Assembly: GCF_001274935.1 (NCBI RefSeq)
Contig: NZ_LILC01000019.1
Location: 124,001 to 188,000, forward strand
DNA length: 64,000 nt
From: Priestia koreensis
Lineage (GTDB): Bacteria; Bacillota; Bacilli; Bacillales; Bacillaceae_H
Direction of reading: 5' to 3'
The notes under the pieces were generated by a model. The model ran no database searches. It saw only the letters and a list, made by a program, of their open reading frames with translations, and was not told where the DNA came from. The translations under genes were made by a program, and so were the position numbers. This document shows, one piece after another, positions 51,904 to 60,566 of the stretch; the first letter of the stretch is position 1; every line of letters begins with the position of its first letter.

Positions 51904-53450
51904 TGGATATCTTTGAGAAAATTAATGAACTGTATGATCTTCGCCGTGAAATTGAGCTTGGCGGTGGGGACGATAAAATTGATAAGCAGCACGAAAAGGG
52001 AAAGCTAACGGCGCGTGAACGCATCGATTTATTAGTGGATGAAGGTAGCTTTGTTGAGCTGAATCCGTTCATTGAACATCGCTGTACAGATTTTGGTCTT
52101 GATGGAAAGAAAGGACCTGGTGACGGCGTCGTAACGGGATACGGAAAAGTACACGGTCGCCCAATCTATTTATTTTCACAGGATTTTACGGTGTTTGGTG
52201 GAGCACTAGGAGAAATGCATGCAAAGAAAATTGCTTATGTGATGGATCTTGCCGCGAAAACACGCGTACCGTTTATCGGTCTAAATGATTCAGGTGGCGC
52301 TCGTATTCAAGAAGGGGTTGTGTCCCTCGATGGATATGGCCAAATTTTCTATCGAAACGCGATTTATTCGGGCGTGTTTCCACAAATCTCGGTCATTATG
52401 GGACCTTGTGCAGGAGGAGCGGTCTATTCACCGGCTATTACCGACTTCGTATTCATGGTAGAGAAAACGAGTCAGATGTTCATTACGGGTCCAAAAGTAA
52501 TCGAGACCGTTACAGGTGAGCGCATTACGTCTGAAGATTTAGGCGGTGCAAAGGTTCATAATGAAATTAGCGGGAACGCCCATTTTTCGGCTGAAACAGA
52601 AGAAGAAGTGTTAGAAAAGGTACGCTTATTGTTAAGTTATCTTCCGCAAAATAATGAGGAACAACCGCCCCATGAACATACAAATGATGATTCGGACTAT
52701 CGTCCAGATCTTGTGGAAGTGGTCCCGTTTGATACGCTTCGTCCGTACGACGTGCGAAAGGTAATTGAGCAAGTCGTCGACACGGATTCCTTTTTAGAAG
52801 TGCAAAAGGATTTTGCGAAAAATCTAGTTGTGGGATTTGGTCGAGTAAAAGGGAAGGTAGTAGGGCTTGTTTGCAATCAGCCGAAGGTGATGGCTGGGGG
52901 GTTAGATATTGACTCATCTGATAAAGCAGCGCGCTTTATTCGTTTTTGTGATTCGTTCAATATCCCGCTTATTACGTTTGAAGACGTTACGGGATTTTTC
53001 CCGGGGATCAAACAAGAGCATGGTGGTATTATTCGTCACGGTGCGAAAATTCTGTACGCTTATTCAGAAGCAACAGTTCCGAAAATTACGGTTATTCTCC
53101 GAAAAGCTTACGGAGGTGCTTATGTAGCTCTTAACAGTAAGTCCATTGGAGCGGATCTTGTGTATGCTTGGCCGAATGCGGAAGTTGCGGTGATGGGTCC
53201 ACAGGGAGCTGCAAACATAATTTTTGCACAAGAAATCAATACTAGTGAAGACCCTGAAGTAACAAGGGCGAATAAGATTGAAGAATATCGCAAAAAGTTT
53301 GCAAATCCTTATGTACCTGCTAAACTAGGTATGATAGACGATGTGATCGATCCTCGTGAAACGCGAATGAAAATCATTCAGGCATTAGAAATGCTCCAAA
53401 ATAAGCACGAAGACCGACCGAGAAAAAAACATGGAAATATTCCGCTTTAA
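51903..53450 (+). CDS. mmdA: Acyl-CoA carboxyltransferase (propionyl/methylmalonyl-CoA type), YqjD
   Basis: A 515-aa two-crotonase-domain carboxyltransferase like the beta subunit of propionyl-CoA carboxylase or the alpha subunit of methylmalonyl-CoA decarboxylase. Seen are KLTARERIDLLVDEGSF, SQDFTVFGGALGEMHAKK, the acyl-CoA oxyanion loops GGARIQEGV and GPCAGGAVYSPA, and in the second half FEDVTGFFPGIKQEHGG with KAYGGAYVALNSK. No biotin carboxylase, carrier or decarboxylase membrane subunit adjoins it, so propionyl-CoA carboxylation with partners from elsewhere is the likelier role. RBS AGGAGG ends 6 nt before the ATG. Confidence 0.88.
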   Translation: MDIFEKINELYDLRREIELGGGDDKIDKQHEKGKLTARERIDLLVDEGSFVELNPFIEHRCTDFGLDGKKGPGDGVVTGYGKVHGRPIYLFSQDFTVFGGALGEMHAKKIAYVMDLAAKTRVPFIGLNDSGGARIQEGVVSLDGYGQIFYRNAIYSGVFPQISVIMGPCAGGAVYSPAITDFVFMVEKTSQMFITGPKVIETVTGERITSEDLGGAKVHNEISGNAHFSAETEEEVLEKVRLLLSYLPQNNEEQPPHEHTNDDSDYRPDLVEVVPFDTLRPYDVRKVIEQVVDTDSFLEVQKDFAKNLVVGFGRVKGKVVGLVCNQPKVMAGGLDIDSSDKAARFIRFCDSFNIPLITFEDVTGFFPGIKQEHGGIIRHGAKILYAYSEATVPKITVILRKAYGGAYVALNSKSIGADLVYAWPNAEVAVMGPQGAANIIFAQEINTSEDPEVTRANKIEEYRKKFANPYVPAKLGMIDDVIDPRETRMKIIQALEMLQNKHEDRPRKKHGNIPL

Positions 53451-53476
53451 GAGAGTATTTCGTCGGAGGGATACAT

Positions 53477-54598
53477 ATGATTAACGAGCAACGCATTCTT
53501 GACTTATTTTTAGAGCTTGTTCAGATTGACTCTGAAACAAAATTTGAAACAGAAATTTCAAAAGTATTAACGGAAAAATTTAAAGCACTTGGTGTCGAAG
53601 TATTTGAAGACGATACAACTGGCGTAACAGGACACGGTGCAGGAAACCTTATTTGTACGCTTAAAGGAACAAAAGAAGGGGTAGATCCAATTTACTTCAC
53701 TTCTCATATGGATACGGTTGTTCCAGGTAAAGGCGTAAAACCAACCCTAAAAGACGGCTATGTTGTAACAGACGGTACAACGATCCTTGGGGCAGATGAC
53801 AAAACAGGTCTTTCTGCGATGCTAGAAGCAATTCAAGTACTAAAAGAGCAAAACATCGAGCATGGTGACATTCAGTTCATTATTACTGCTGGTGAAGAGT
53901 CAGGATTAGTTGGTGCAAAAGCATTAGATCCTGCACTTGTAAAAGCGAAGTTTGGTTATGCGCTTGATAGTGATGGAAAAGTCGGCGATATCATCGTTGC
54001 TGCACCAACACAAGCAAAAGTAAAAGCAACCATCTATGGCAAAACAGCTCACGCTGGGGTAGCACCAGAGAAAGGCGTTTCGGCTATTACGATTGCATCA
54101 AAAGCAATTTCCAAAATGCCACTGGGACGCATTGATGAGGAAACAACAGCAAACATCGGACGCTTTGAAGGTGGAACACAAACAAACATCGTGTGTGACC
54201 GCGTAGATATTTTAGCAGAAGCACGTTCGTTAATTCCTGAAAAAATGGAAGCACAAGTTCAAAAAATGAAAGAAGCATTTGAATCAGCGGCTTCTGAAAT
54301 GGGTGGACGTGCTGAAGTGGAAATTAACGTGATGTATCCAGGATTTAAGTTTGGTGACGGTGACCACGTAGTAGAAGTAGCAAAACGTGCGGTAGCAAAC
54401 GTAAATCGTGACTCTCGTCTGCTTCACAGCGGAGGCGGAAGTGATGCGAACGTGATCGCTGGATTTGATATTCCAACCGTTAACTTAGCAGTTGGATACG
54501 AAGAAATTCACACAACAAATGAAAAAATGCCTGTAGAAGAATTAGTGAAAACGTCTGAACTAGTCGTTGCAATCATTAAAGAAGTAGCAGGTAACTAA
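53477..54598 (+). CDS. yqjE: M20/M42-type peptidase, PepT-like YqjE
   Basis: A 373-aa zinc di-metal peptidase. Ligands: His in TSHMDTVVPG, Asp in LGADDKTGLSAML, catalytic Glu in TAGEESGLVGAK, Asp in YALDSDG, and His in the C-terminal EIHTTNEKMP; the GKTAHAGVAPEKG segment marks the dimerisation/lid domain of peptidase T-like enzymes. A tripeptide aminopeptidase role is likely. RBS CGGAGGG. It follows mmdA by 26 nt and may be cotranscribed; a strong terminator ends the unit. Confidence 0.9.
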   Translation: MINEQRILDLFLELVQIDSETKFETEISKVLTEKFKALGVEVFEDDTTGVTGHGAGNLICTLKGTKEGVDPIYFTSHMDTVVPGKGVKPTLKDGYVVTDGTTILGADDKTGLSAMLEAIQVLKEQNIEHGDIQFIITAGEESGLVGAKALDPALVKAKFGYALDSDGKVGDIIVAAPTQAKVKATIYGKTAHAGVAPEKGVSAITIASKAISKMPLGRIDEETTANIGRFEGGTQTNIVCDRVDILAEARSLIPEKMEAQVQKMKEAFESAASEMGGRAEVEINVMYPGFKFGDGDHVVEVAKRAVANVNRDSRLLHSGGGSDANVIAGFDIPTVNLAVGYEEIHTTNEKMPVEELVKTSELVVAIIKEVAGN

Positions 54599-54605
54599 TA
54601 AAGGA

Positions 54606-54646
54606 GGCGTTGGTCAGAAGTTCTGACCAACGCCTTTTGTTTTTTA
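54606..54646 (+). terminator. Terminator after yqjE
   Basis: GGCGTTGGTCAG pairs perfectly with CTGACCAACGCC (loop AAGTT), followed by TTTTGTTTTTT. Confidence 0.95.
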
Positions 54647-54796
54647 CATAGTGAGTAATAATCGCGCCTCACATTTTAACATAATGTATAATGCACGAGC
54701 CCTCTTGCTTCGTTAGAATAAATGTAAGATTCAGATAATAGTAAAGCGTTCGTTTGAATCACTGCGTGTTGGTAGTCCTATCTTATCTAAAAAATA

Positions 54797-54810
54797 TGTA
54801 AGCGCTTACA
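54797..54810. promoter_or_regulatory. Perfectly symmetrical cre site
   Basis: TGTAAGCGCTTACA matches the CcpA consensus TGWNANCGNTNWCA and is a perfect 14-bp palindrome, 24 nt before the first gene of the pyrimidine-degradation operon. A TATAAT at 54687-54692 may be the -10 of the operon promoter, although no good -35 is seen; cre would then act as a roadblock. An alternative TTGGTA/AAATAT pair would place it at the promoter. Confidence 0.88.
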
Positions 54811-54833
54811 AATTAGAGTAGGAGGTAGAAGGA

Positions 54834-55724
54834 ATGTCAGATCAAATCACGATTGGTCTTATTCAAGCAAAAAACGATCTATCTGGAGAATTGTCTGTAG
54901 AGGCACATAAAGAAGCGGCGATTGAAAAGCATATTCGGCTTATAAAAGAAGCGAAGAATCAAGGGGCCCAAATGGTGTGTTTACAAGAAATCTTTTACGG
55001 GCCGTATTTTTGTTCAGAACAAAACAGCAAGTGGTACGATGCTGCAGAAGAAATTCCTCATGGACCAACAACACAGCGATTTCAAGCGCTAGCAAAAGAG
55101 CTAGGTGTCGTTATTGTTTTACCGATCTATGAGCGCGAGGGAATCGCTACGTATTACAATACGGCAGCTGTTATTGATGCAGACGGATCATACCTCGGAA
55201 AATATCGAAAGCAACATATTCCACATGTGGGAGTAGGAAACGAAGGGTACGGCTTTTGGGAGAAGTATTATTTTAAACCAGGAAACTTAGGCTATCCTGT
55301 TTTTGATACGGCATATGGAAAGATTGGCGTTTATATTTGCTACGATCGTCACTTCCCAGAAGGTGCGCGTTTACTAGGACTAAAGGGAGCCGAAATCGTC
55401 TTTAATCCATCTGCTACCGTAGCAGGTATGTCTGAGTATTTGTGGAAGCTTGAGCAGCCTGCTCATGCCGTTGCCAACGGTTATTACGTGGCGGCGATCA
55501 ACCGTGTTGGAGTAGAAGCACCGTGGAATATGGGAGAGTTTTATGGACAATCCTACTTGGTTGATCCGAGAGGAAGCTTCGTATCAATGGGAAGCCGTGA
55601 TCAGGAGGAAGTCATCATTGGCGTTATGGATCGCAAGCTGATTCGAGAAGTGAGAGATACGTGGCAGTTTTACCGTGATCGTCGTCCGGAAACGTATCAG
55701 GAAATGACGGCACTGTTACCGTAA
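54834..55724 (+). CDS. Beta-ureidopropionase (N-carbamoyl-beta-alanine amidohydrolase), nitrilase family
   Basis: A 296-aa carbon-nitrogen hydrolase. The Glu-Lys-Cys triad is visible: Glu in CLQEIFYGPYF, Lys in YRKQHIPHVG and Cys in VYICYDRHFPEGAR. In this operon it should release beta-alanine (or beta-aminoisobutyrate), CO2 and ammonia in the last step of reductive uracil/thymine degradation. Other N-carbamoyl substrates are possible. RBS GGAGG lies 9 nt before the ATG. A cre site precedes it; preT follows after 23 nt. Confidence 0.85.
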   Translation: MSDQITIGLIQAKNDLSGELSVEAHKEAAIEKHIRLIKEAKNQGAQMVCLQEIFYGPYFCSEQNSKWYDAAEEIPHGPTTQRFQALAKELGVVIVLPIYEREGIATYYNTAAVIDADGSYLGKYRKQHIPHVGVGNEGYGFWEKYYFKPGNLGYPVFDTAYGKIGVYICYDRHFPEGARLLGLKGAEIVFNPSATVAGMSEYLWKLEQPAHAVANGYYVAAINRVGVEAPWNMGEFYGQSYLVDPRGSFVSMGSRDQEEVIIGVMDRKLIREVRDTWQFYRDRRPETYQEMTALLP

Positions 55725-55747
55725 AGAATGATAAAGGGGGAGTAGGA

Positions 55748-57121
55748 ATGAGTACACATTCGCCTGACGAACAAGTAGTGACACGATTAATGCGCAACTT
55801 TGAAGAGGTAGAAAAAGGGTTCACAAAGCAAGAGGCAATAGAAGAATCAAACCGATGTTTATACTGTTATGATGCTCCGTGTATTAAAGCATGTCCAACA
55901 GGAATTGATATCCCCACCTTTATTAAAAAAATTGCAAGCGGAAATCTACGTGGATCTGCTACGACGATCATGAGTGCCAACCCAATTGGCGCAAGCTGTG
56001 CGAGAGTATGTCCAACAGAAGAGCTATGTGAGGGAGCGTGTGTGCTTAACCACGATACAAAGCCTATTTCGATTGGTCACCTGCAGCGTTATGCGACCGA
56101 TTGGGCAATGGAAAAGGGGCTCTCTTTATTTGAGAAAGGAAAAGAAAATGGGAAGAAAGTAGCCGTAGTAGGGGCAGGACCAGGCGGCCTATCTGCAGCA
56201 CGCGAATTAGCACGCTTTGGCTACGAGGTAACGATGTTCGAAGCAGAGAAGGAAGCAGGTGGGCTCAATACATATGGTATCGTCTCATTCCGTCTTCCAA
56301 AGCGCGTTTCTTACTGGGAAGTGGATCAGGTTCAAAACCTAGGCGTGACCATTCATACGAACACGAAAGTCGGTCATGATGTCTTTCCACATGACCTGCT
56401 TGCTGACTATGATGCGGTTGTACTAGCGGCAGGAATGGCACACGTACCTTCATTAAATATTGAAGGTGAGGATCTACAAGGCGTTCACGATGCGATTGAG
56501 TTTGTGAAAAACACTAAAACGAAGCCGTTAAGCGAAGATCTCATTGGGAAAAAAGTTGTCGTCGTGGGAGCAGGTAATACAGCAATTGATGGCGCTACTT
56601 GTGCAGTACGACTCGGTGCGGAAAACGTAAAAATTATTTACAGACGGACAAAAGATGAAATGAGCGCTTACGAATTTGAATATGAATTCGCCAAGCAAGA
56701 CGGGGTGGAGTTCCGTTGGCTAACAGCGCCTTTACGGATTATTGGCAATGAACAAGGGAACGTAACGCACGTGGAATGTATAAAGATGATCCTTACAGAA
56801 CCAGGAGAAGACGGGAGAAGGCGTCCGGTTCCTCTAAAAGGATCAGAATTTCTTATTGAAGCAGATGCCGTTATTAAGGCGATCGGCCAAGAGCGGCACG
56901 TAACGCTACTAGAACAGTTTGGACTGCAGCATCGAAGCGGCGTCGTAGTGGTGGACCGAGCAACGTATCAAACATCAAATCCGAATGTTTTTGCTTGCGG
57001 AGACGTTGTGTTTGGTAAAGGGATTGGCGATGCAATGGTCGTAACGGCAGCGCAGCAAGGGAAGAAAACGGCTCATGCCATTCATCAACATTTAATGAGT
57101 GAACACGCAATACAATCCTAA
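55748..57121 (+). CDS. preT: NAD(P)H-dependent dihydropyrimidine dehydrogenase subunit PreT
   Basis: A 457-aa GltD-like flavoprotein. The N-terminal helical Fe-S domain has cysteine clusters CLYCYDAPCIKACP and CARVCPTEELCEGACV (two 4Fe-4S centres). FAD-binding VVGAGPGGLSAARELA, an NAD(P) motif VVGAGNTAIDGA, and the C-terminal NVFACGDVVFGKG follow. It passes electrons from NAD(P)H to PreA for reduction of uracil and thymine. 21 nt before preA. RBS GGGGGAGTAGG. Confidence 0.92.
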   Translation: MSTHSPDEQVVTRLMRNFEEVEKGFTKQEAIEESNRCLYCYDAPCIKACPTGIDIPTFIKKIASGNLRGSATTIMSANPIGASCARVCPTEELCEGACVLNHDTKPISIGHLQRYATDWAMEKGLSLFEKGKENGKKVAVVGAGPGGLSAARELARFGYEVTMFEAEKEAGGLNTYGIVSFRLPKRVSYWEVDQVQNLGVTIHTNTKVGHDVFPHDLLADYDAVVLAAGMAHVPSLNIEGEDLQGVHDAIEFVKNTKTKPLSEDLIGKKVVVVGAGNTAIDGATCAVRLGAENVKIIYRRTKDEMSAYEFEYEFAKQDGVEFRWLTAPLRIIGNEQGNVTHVECIKMILTEPGEDGRRRPVPLKGSEFLIEADAVIKAIGQERHVTLLEQFGLQHRSGVVVVDRATYQTSNPNVFACGDVVFGKGIGDAMVVTAAQQGKKTAHAIHQHLMSEHAIQS

Positions 57122-57141
57122 AGTCGAGGAGGGAATCGTGT

Positions 57142-58416
57142 ATGGCAGATTTACGTATTAACCTTGCTGGTATTCAGTCACCGAATCCATTTTGGCTTGC
57201 TTCAGCACCGCCTACTAACTCAGGATATCAAGTGCAGCGCGCGTTTGAAGCAGGATGGGGAGGAGCGGTTTGGAAAACGCTCGGTGACCCTATTTTAAAC
57301 GTTTCATCCCGATTTGCAGCAATTGGATTTGGTGGAAAAAAAGTCGCTGGATTTAACAATATTGAATTGATTACGGATCGTCCGCTTGAAGTAAATCTAA
57401 AAGAAATGTATGAGACGAAAAAGAAATTCCCAAATCATGCGATTATTGCGTCACTCATGGTTGAGCCAAAGCAAGAGAAGTGGCATGAAATTGTGAAAAG
57501 GGTTGAGGACGTCGGGGTAGATGGGTTAGAACTAAATTTCGGATGTCCCCACGGAATGGCTGAACGGGGAATGGGGGCTGCTTCTGGTCAAGTACCAGAA
57601 TTGGTTGAAAAGCAGACGTATTGGGCAAAGGAAGTCGCTAAAACCCCTGTCATTGTAAAGCTCACCCCAAACATTACGGATATTACCGTAACAGCTGAAG
57701 CCGCTGTAAAAGGCGGTGCGGATGCGATTAGTATGATTAATACGATTAACAGCCTAATGGGCGTCGACCTTGATACATGGAACACAGTTCCACACGTTGC
57801 AGGAAAAGGTGCTCACGGTGGATACTGTGGTCCGGCAGTAAAACCAATTGCGCTTAATATGGTTGCGGAGTGTGCAAGAAAGCCATATATCGGCGTTCCG
57901 ATTTCGGGTATTGGGGGAATTTCAACCTGGCAAGATGCGGTCGAATTTATACTGATGGGTGCAACGGGTGTGCAAGTATGTACCGCAGCAATGCACCACG
58001 GCTTCCGTATTGTAGAAGACATGATTGATGGATTGAATTATTACTTAGATGAAAAAGGCATTTCGAGCGTTCAAGAAATCGTTGGAAAAGCCGTTGAACG
58101 TTATTCTGATTGGGGGAACCTCGATTTAAACTATCAGGTTGTGGCGCGAATTAACACAGAAACGTGTATTAACTGTAACAAATGCCATATTGCCTGTGAA
58201 GATACGTCGCATCAGTGTATTGATATGCTTCACGATGAAAGCGGAAAACCATTTTTACGCGTACGAGAAGAGGACTGTGTCGGCTGTAACTTATGTTCGA
58301 TTGTCTGTCCTGTAGACGGGGCCATTGACATGATTGAAATTCCGAGTACAACGCCAATGACATGGAACGAGCGACAGTCTGCGCTTGCTACACTCGAACA
58401 AAATAAAGTGAGATAA
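57142..58416 (+). CDS. preA: Dihydropyrimidine dehydrogenase subunit PreA
   Basis: A 424-aa FMN protein: a dihydroorotate-dehydrogenase-like barrel (LAGIQSPNPFWLASAPP at the start, LELNFGCPHGMAERGMG, AISMINTINSLMGVD, ISGIGGI) and a C-terminal ferredoxin module with CINCNKCHIACED and CVGCNLCSIVCPVDGAI (two 4Fe-4S clusters). The active-site Cys loop lies in GCPHGMAERGMGAA. It reduces uracil/thymine to the dihydro forms. The C-terminal DIMIEIPSTTPMTWNER-type extension is usual. RBS GAGGAGGG. Confidence 0.93.
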   Translation: MADLRINLAGIQSPNPFWLASAPPTNSGYQVQRAFEAGWGGAVWKTLGDPILNVSSRFAAIGFGGKKVAGFNNIELITDRPLEVNLKEMYETKKKFPNHAIIASLMVEPKQEKWHEIVKRVEDVGVDGLELNFGCPHGMAERGMGAASGQVPELVEKQTYWAKEVAKTPVIVKLTPNITDITVTAEAAVKGGADAISMINTINSLMGVDLDTWNTVPHVAGKGAHGGYCGPAVKPIALNMVAECARKPYIGVPISGIGGISTWQDAVEFILMGATGVQVCTAAMHHGFRIVEDMIDGLNYYLDEKGISSVQEIVGKAVERYSDWGNLDLNYQVVARINTETCINCNKCHIACEDTSHQCIDMLHDESGKPFLRVREEDCVGCNLCSIVCPVDGAIDMIEIPSTTPMTWNERQSALATLEQNKVR

Positions 58417-58433
58417 ATGGGGGAGGAAATACA

Positions 58434-59852
58434 GTGAAAAAATTGATTAAAAATGGCGTGATCGTGACCGCAACAGATACGTATGAAGCAGATGTGTTAA
58501 TCGATCATCAAGTAGTCATGGCGATCGGACACAATCTGGATGAAGCAGATTGTGAAATCGTTGATGCGAAAGGATGCTACATCTTCCCAGGTGGAATTGA
58601 TCCACATACTCACCTAGATATGCCGTTCGGGGGTACTGTAACAAAGGATGATTTTGAGACGGGAACCGTTGCTGCAGCGTTTGGAGGAACAACGACAATT
58701 ATTGATTTTTGCCTCACGAACAAGGGAGAACCGCTTCAAAAAGCGATTGATCGCTGGCACGAAAAATCTTCTGGAAAAGCGTCGATTGATTATAGCTTTC
58801 ATTTGATGGTAAGTGAGATTAATAATGACGTATTGGCGGAGCTTCCAAATGTAATTGAGAAAGAGGGGATTACCTCATTTAAAGTTTTTATGGCCTATAA
58901 AAACGTCTTTCAATCGGATGACGCAACGCTGTACCGAACGCTACTAGAGGCGAAAAAGCTTAGGGCGCTCGTGATGGTTCATGCAGAAAATGGAGATGTG
59001 ATTGAATATTTAGTAGAGCAGGCATTAGCAGAAGGGAACACAGACCCTATCTATCACGCGTTGACACGTCCACCTGAAATTGAAGGTGAGGCGACAGGAA
59101 GAGCTGCACAGCTAACACAGCTAGCTGACTCACAGCTTTATGTTGTGCACGTTTCCTGTGCGCAGGCAGCGGAGAAAATTATTGAAGCGCGTAAAAAAGG
59201 GGCAAACGTATACGGAGAAACGTGTCCACAATACTTAGTGCTTGATCAGACCGATTTAGAGAAGCCAAATTTTGAAGGAGCAAAATACGTTTGGTCCCCT
59301 CCTCTCCGAGAAAAATGGCATCAGGATGTATTATGGCAAGCGTTGAAAAATGGCGATCTTCAAACGCTAGGATCTGATCAATGCTCGTTTGACTTTAAGG
59401 GACAAAAAGAGTTAGGCAAAGATGACTTTACAAAAATTCCAAACGGGGGACCCATTATTGAAGACCGTTTTAGCATTTTATTCTCAGAAGGAGTGGTGAA
59501 AGGTCGCATTAGCTTAAATCAATTCGTTGATTTAACGTCAACAAAAGCAGCTAAACTGTTTGGTCTTTATCCGAAAAAAGGAACGATCGCAGTTGGTGGT
59601 GATGCCGATCTCGTTATTTTTGATCCTAATCAGGAGCGAACGATCAGTGCTGATACTCATCACATGGCCGTTGACTACAACGCTTTTGAGGGAATGACGA
59701 TAAAGGGTGAGCCTGTATCCGTCTTAAGCCGCGGAGAGTTTGTTGTCAAAGAAAAGCAATTTGTTGGAAAAGCAGGTCACGGTGAGTACATTAAGCGCGC
59801 GAAGCATAACGAACCTTATCAACTAAAAAAGGTATTGCCAACAAATTCATAA
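58434..59852 (+). CDS. hydA: Dihydropyrimidinase / hydantoinase
   Basis: A 472-aa cyclic amidohydrolase that opens dihydrouracil and dihydrothymine. Metal ligands and catalytic residues: HTHLDMPFGG (two His), carboxylated Lys in TSFKVFMAYKNVFQ, His in MVHAENGD, His in YVVHVSCAQAA, and Asp in LGSDQCSFDF. The usual His after that Asp (SDHC) is Gln here, a mild oddity worth checking. GTG start with GGGGGAGG 8 nt upstream. It sits between preA and a small unknown gene. Confidence 0.92.
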   Translation: MKKLIKNGVIVTATDTYEADVLIDHQVVMAIGHNLDEADCEIVDAKGCYIFPGGIDPHTHLDMPFGGTVTKDDFETGTVAAAFGGTTTIIDFCLTNKGEPLQKAIDRWHEKSSGKASIDYSFHLMVSEINNDVLAELPNVIEKEGITSFKVFMAYKNVFQSDDATLYRTLLEAKKLRALVMVHAENGDVIEYLVEQALAEGNTDPIYHALTRPPEIEGEATGRAAQLTQLADSQLYVVHVSCAQAAEKIIEARKKGANVYGETCPQYLVLDQTDLEKPNFEGAKYVWSPPLREKWHQDVLWQALKNGDLQTLGSDQCSFDFKGQKELGKDDFTKIPNGGPIIEDRFSILFSEGVVKGRISLNQFVDLTSTKAAKLFGLYPKKGTIAVGGDADLVIFDPNQERTISADTHHMAVDYNAFEGMTIKGEPVSVLSRGEFVVKEKQFVGKAGHGEYIKRAKHNEPYQLKKVLPTNS

Positions 59853-59869
59853 AAAGGGGAGGAAGCTGC

Positions 59870-60076
59870 GTGTCTGAGCACAGTGAATTTTTAGCCGAGC
59901 GAGATAAAATCGATGTTTATCTTCAAAAAGGATATAAAATAAAAACCGTGACCGAAAACTTGAGTGGTGCTTTTGTCACGTTTGTTTCTCACGATCAGAC
60001 GGAAGAAGAAGTACTGCACGTTTTAACAGCGGATGGAAGAAAGTACTTCTCTACGTTTCTTTTGCAGCGTCAGTGA
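59870..60076 (+). CDS. Unknown 68-aa protein at the end of the pyrimidine operon
   Basis: I do not recognise this family. GTG at 59870 has GGGGAGGAAG 8 nt upstream and the gene begins 17 nt after hydA, so it is almost certainly translated with the operon. It is soluble, has no cysteines and a predicted helix-strand pattern (FLAERDKIDVYLQKGYKIKT, then GAFVTFVSHDQTEEEVL and a strand-like HVLTADGRKYFSTFLL). No signal peptide or membrane segment. A terminator follows. A small partner or stabiliser of the pyrimidine enzymes is possible but not shown. Confidence 0.75.
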   Translation: MSEHSEFLAERDKIDVYLQKGYKIKTVTENLSGAFVTFVSHDQTEEEVLHVLTADGRKYFSTFLLQRQ

Positions 60077-60102
60077 GATCTGGATTTGGAAGTAACTAAC
60101 AG

Positions 60103-60143
60103 AAAAAAAGGAACTCTTTATTACCAAAGAGGTTCCTTTTTTT
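60103..60143 (+). terminator. Terminator of the pyrimidine-degradation operon
   Basis: AAAAAAAGGAACTCTTT pairs with AAAGAGGTTCCTTTTTTT with one bulged G. Confidence 0.93.
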
Positions 60144-60257
60144 ATATTTCGTTTAATTTTATGTCCGGTGAGTTACGTTTTAGTTACATATGCCCCGAAA
60201 GGGTTTGAAAAACCATCTTTTTTTGGTAAACAGTAGTAAGAAGGGGTGTGTAAGAGA

Positions 60258-60464
60258 ATGTGCCAAATGGATGAAATATTAACAGAGGAAGAACAAGCTC
60301 TCATTAAAAAGCTTAAGATGGCGATGCTAGATGCGGTTTCAACACGCGAACTGAAGTTTTACAAAAAAGAAATGATCCGTATAAAGGACCAGGCCAAAAG
60401 GCGGTCTAAAATAATGGATCGAATTGCCGATCATTATCAAACATGTAATCATTCTTTATCGTAA
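60258..60464 (+). CDS. Hypothetical small helical protein, 68 aa
   Basis: Not recognised. ATG at 60258 with AAGGGGTG upstream; a GTG four codons earlier overlaps that ribosome-binding site. The product (MCQMDEILTEEEQALIKKL at the start, DRIADHYQTCNHSLS at the end) is almost entirely charged helix, with many Lys, Glu and Arg residues and three Cys-containing positions near the ends. It lies between the operon terminator and the PucR-type regulator gene, on the same strand. A nucleic-acid or protein-binding helical hairpin is the most that can be said. Confidence 0.6.
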   Translation: MCQMDEILTEEEQALIKKLKMAMLDAVSTRELKFYKKEMIRIKDQAKRRSKIMDRIADHYQTCNHSLS

Positions 60465-60566
60465 TGATTACAGGTATTTTTGTGCAGAAAATTCAAAAAA
60501 ATTAACGTATGATGGGACCTCTTATACTATAATAATAAAATAGGACAAAGAAGGGGTGATGCTATT

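Noticed and set aside
54640..54833. Sigma-54 promoter for the pyrimidine operon
   Set aside because: No GG-N10-GC with TGGCAC/TTGC flanks; a weak sigma-A type -10 with a cre site is the better reading.
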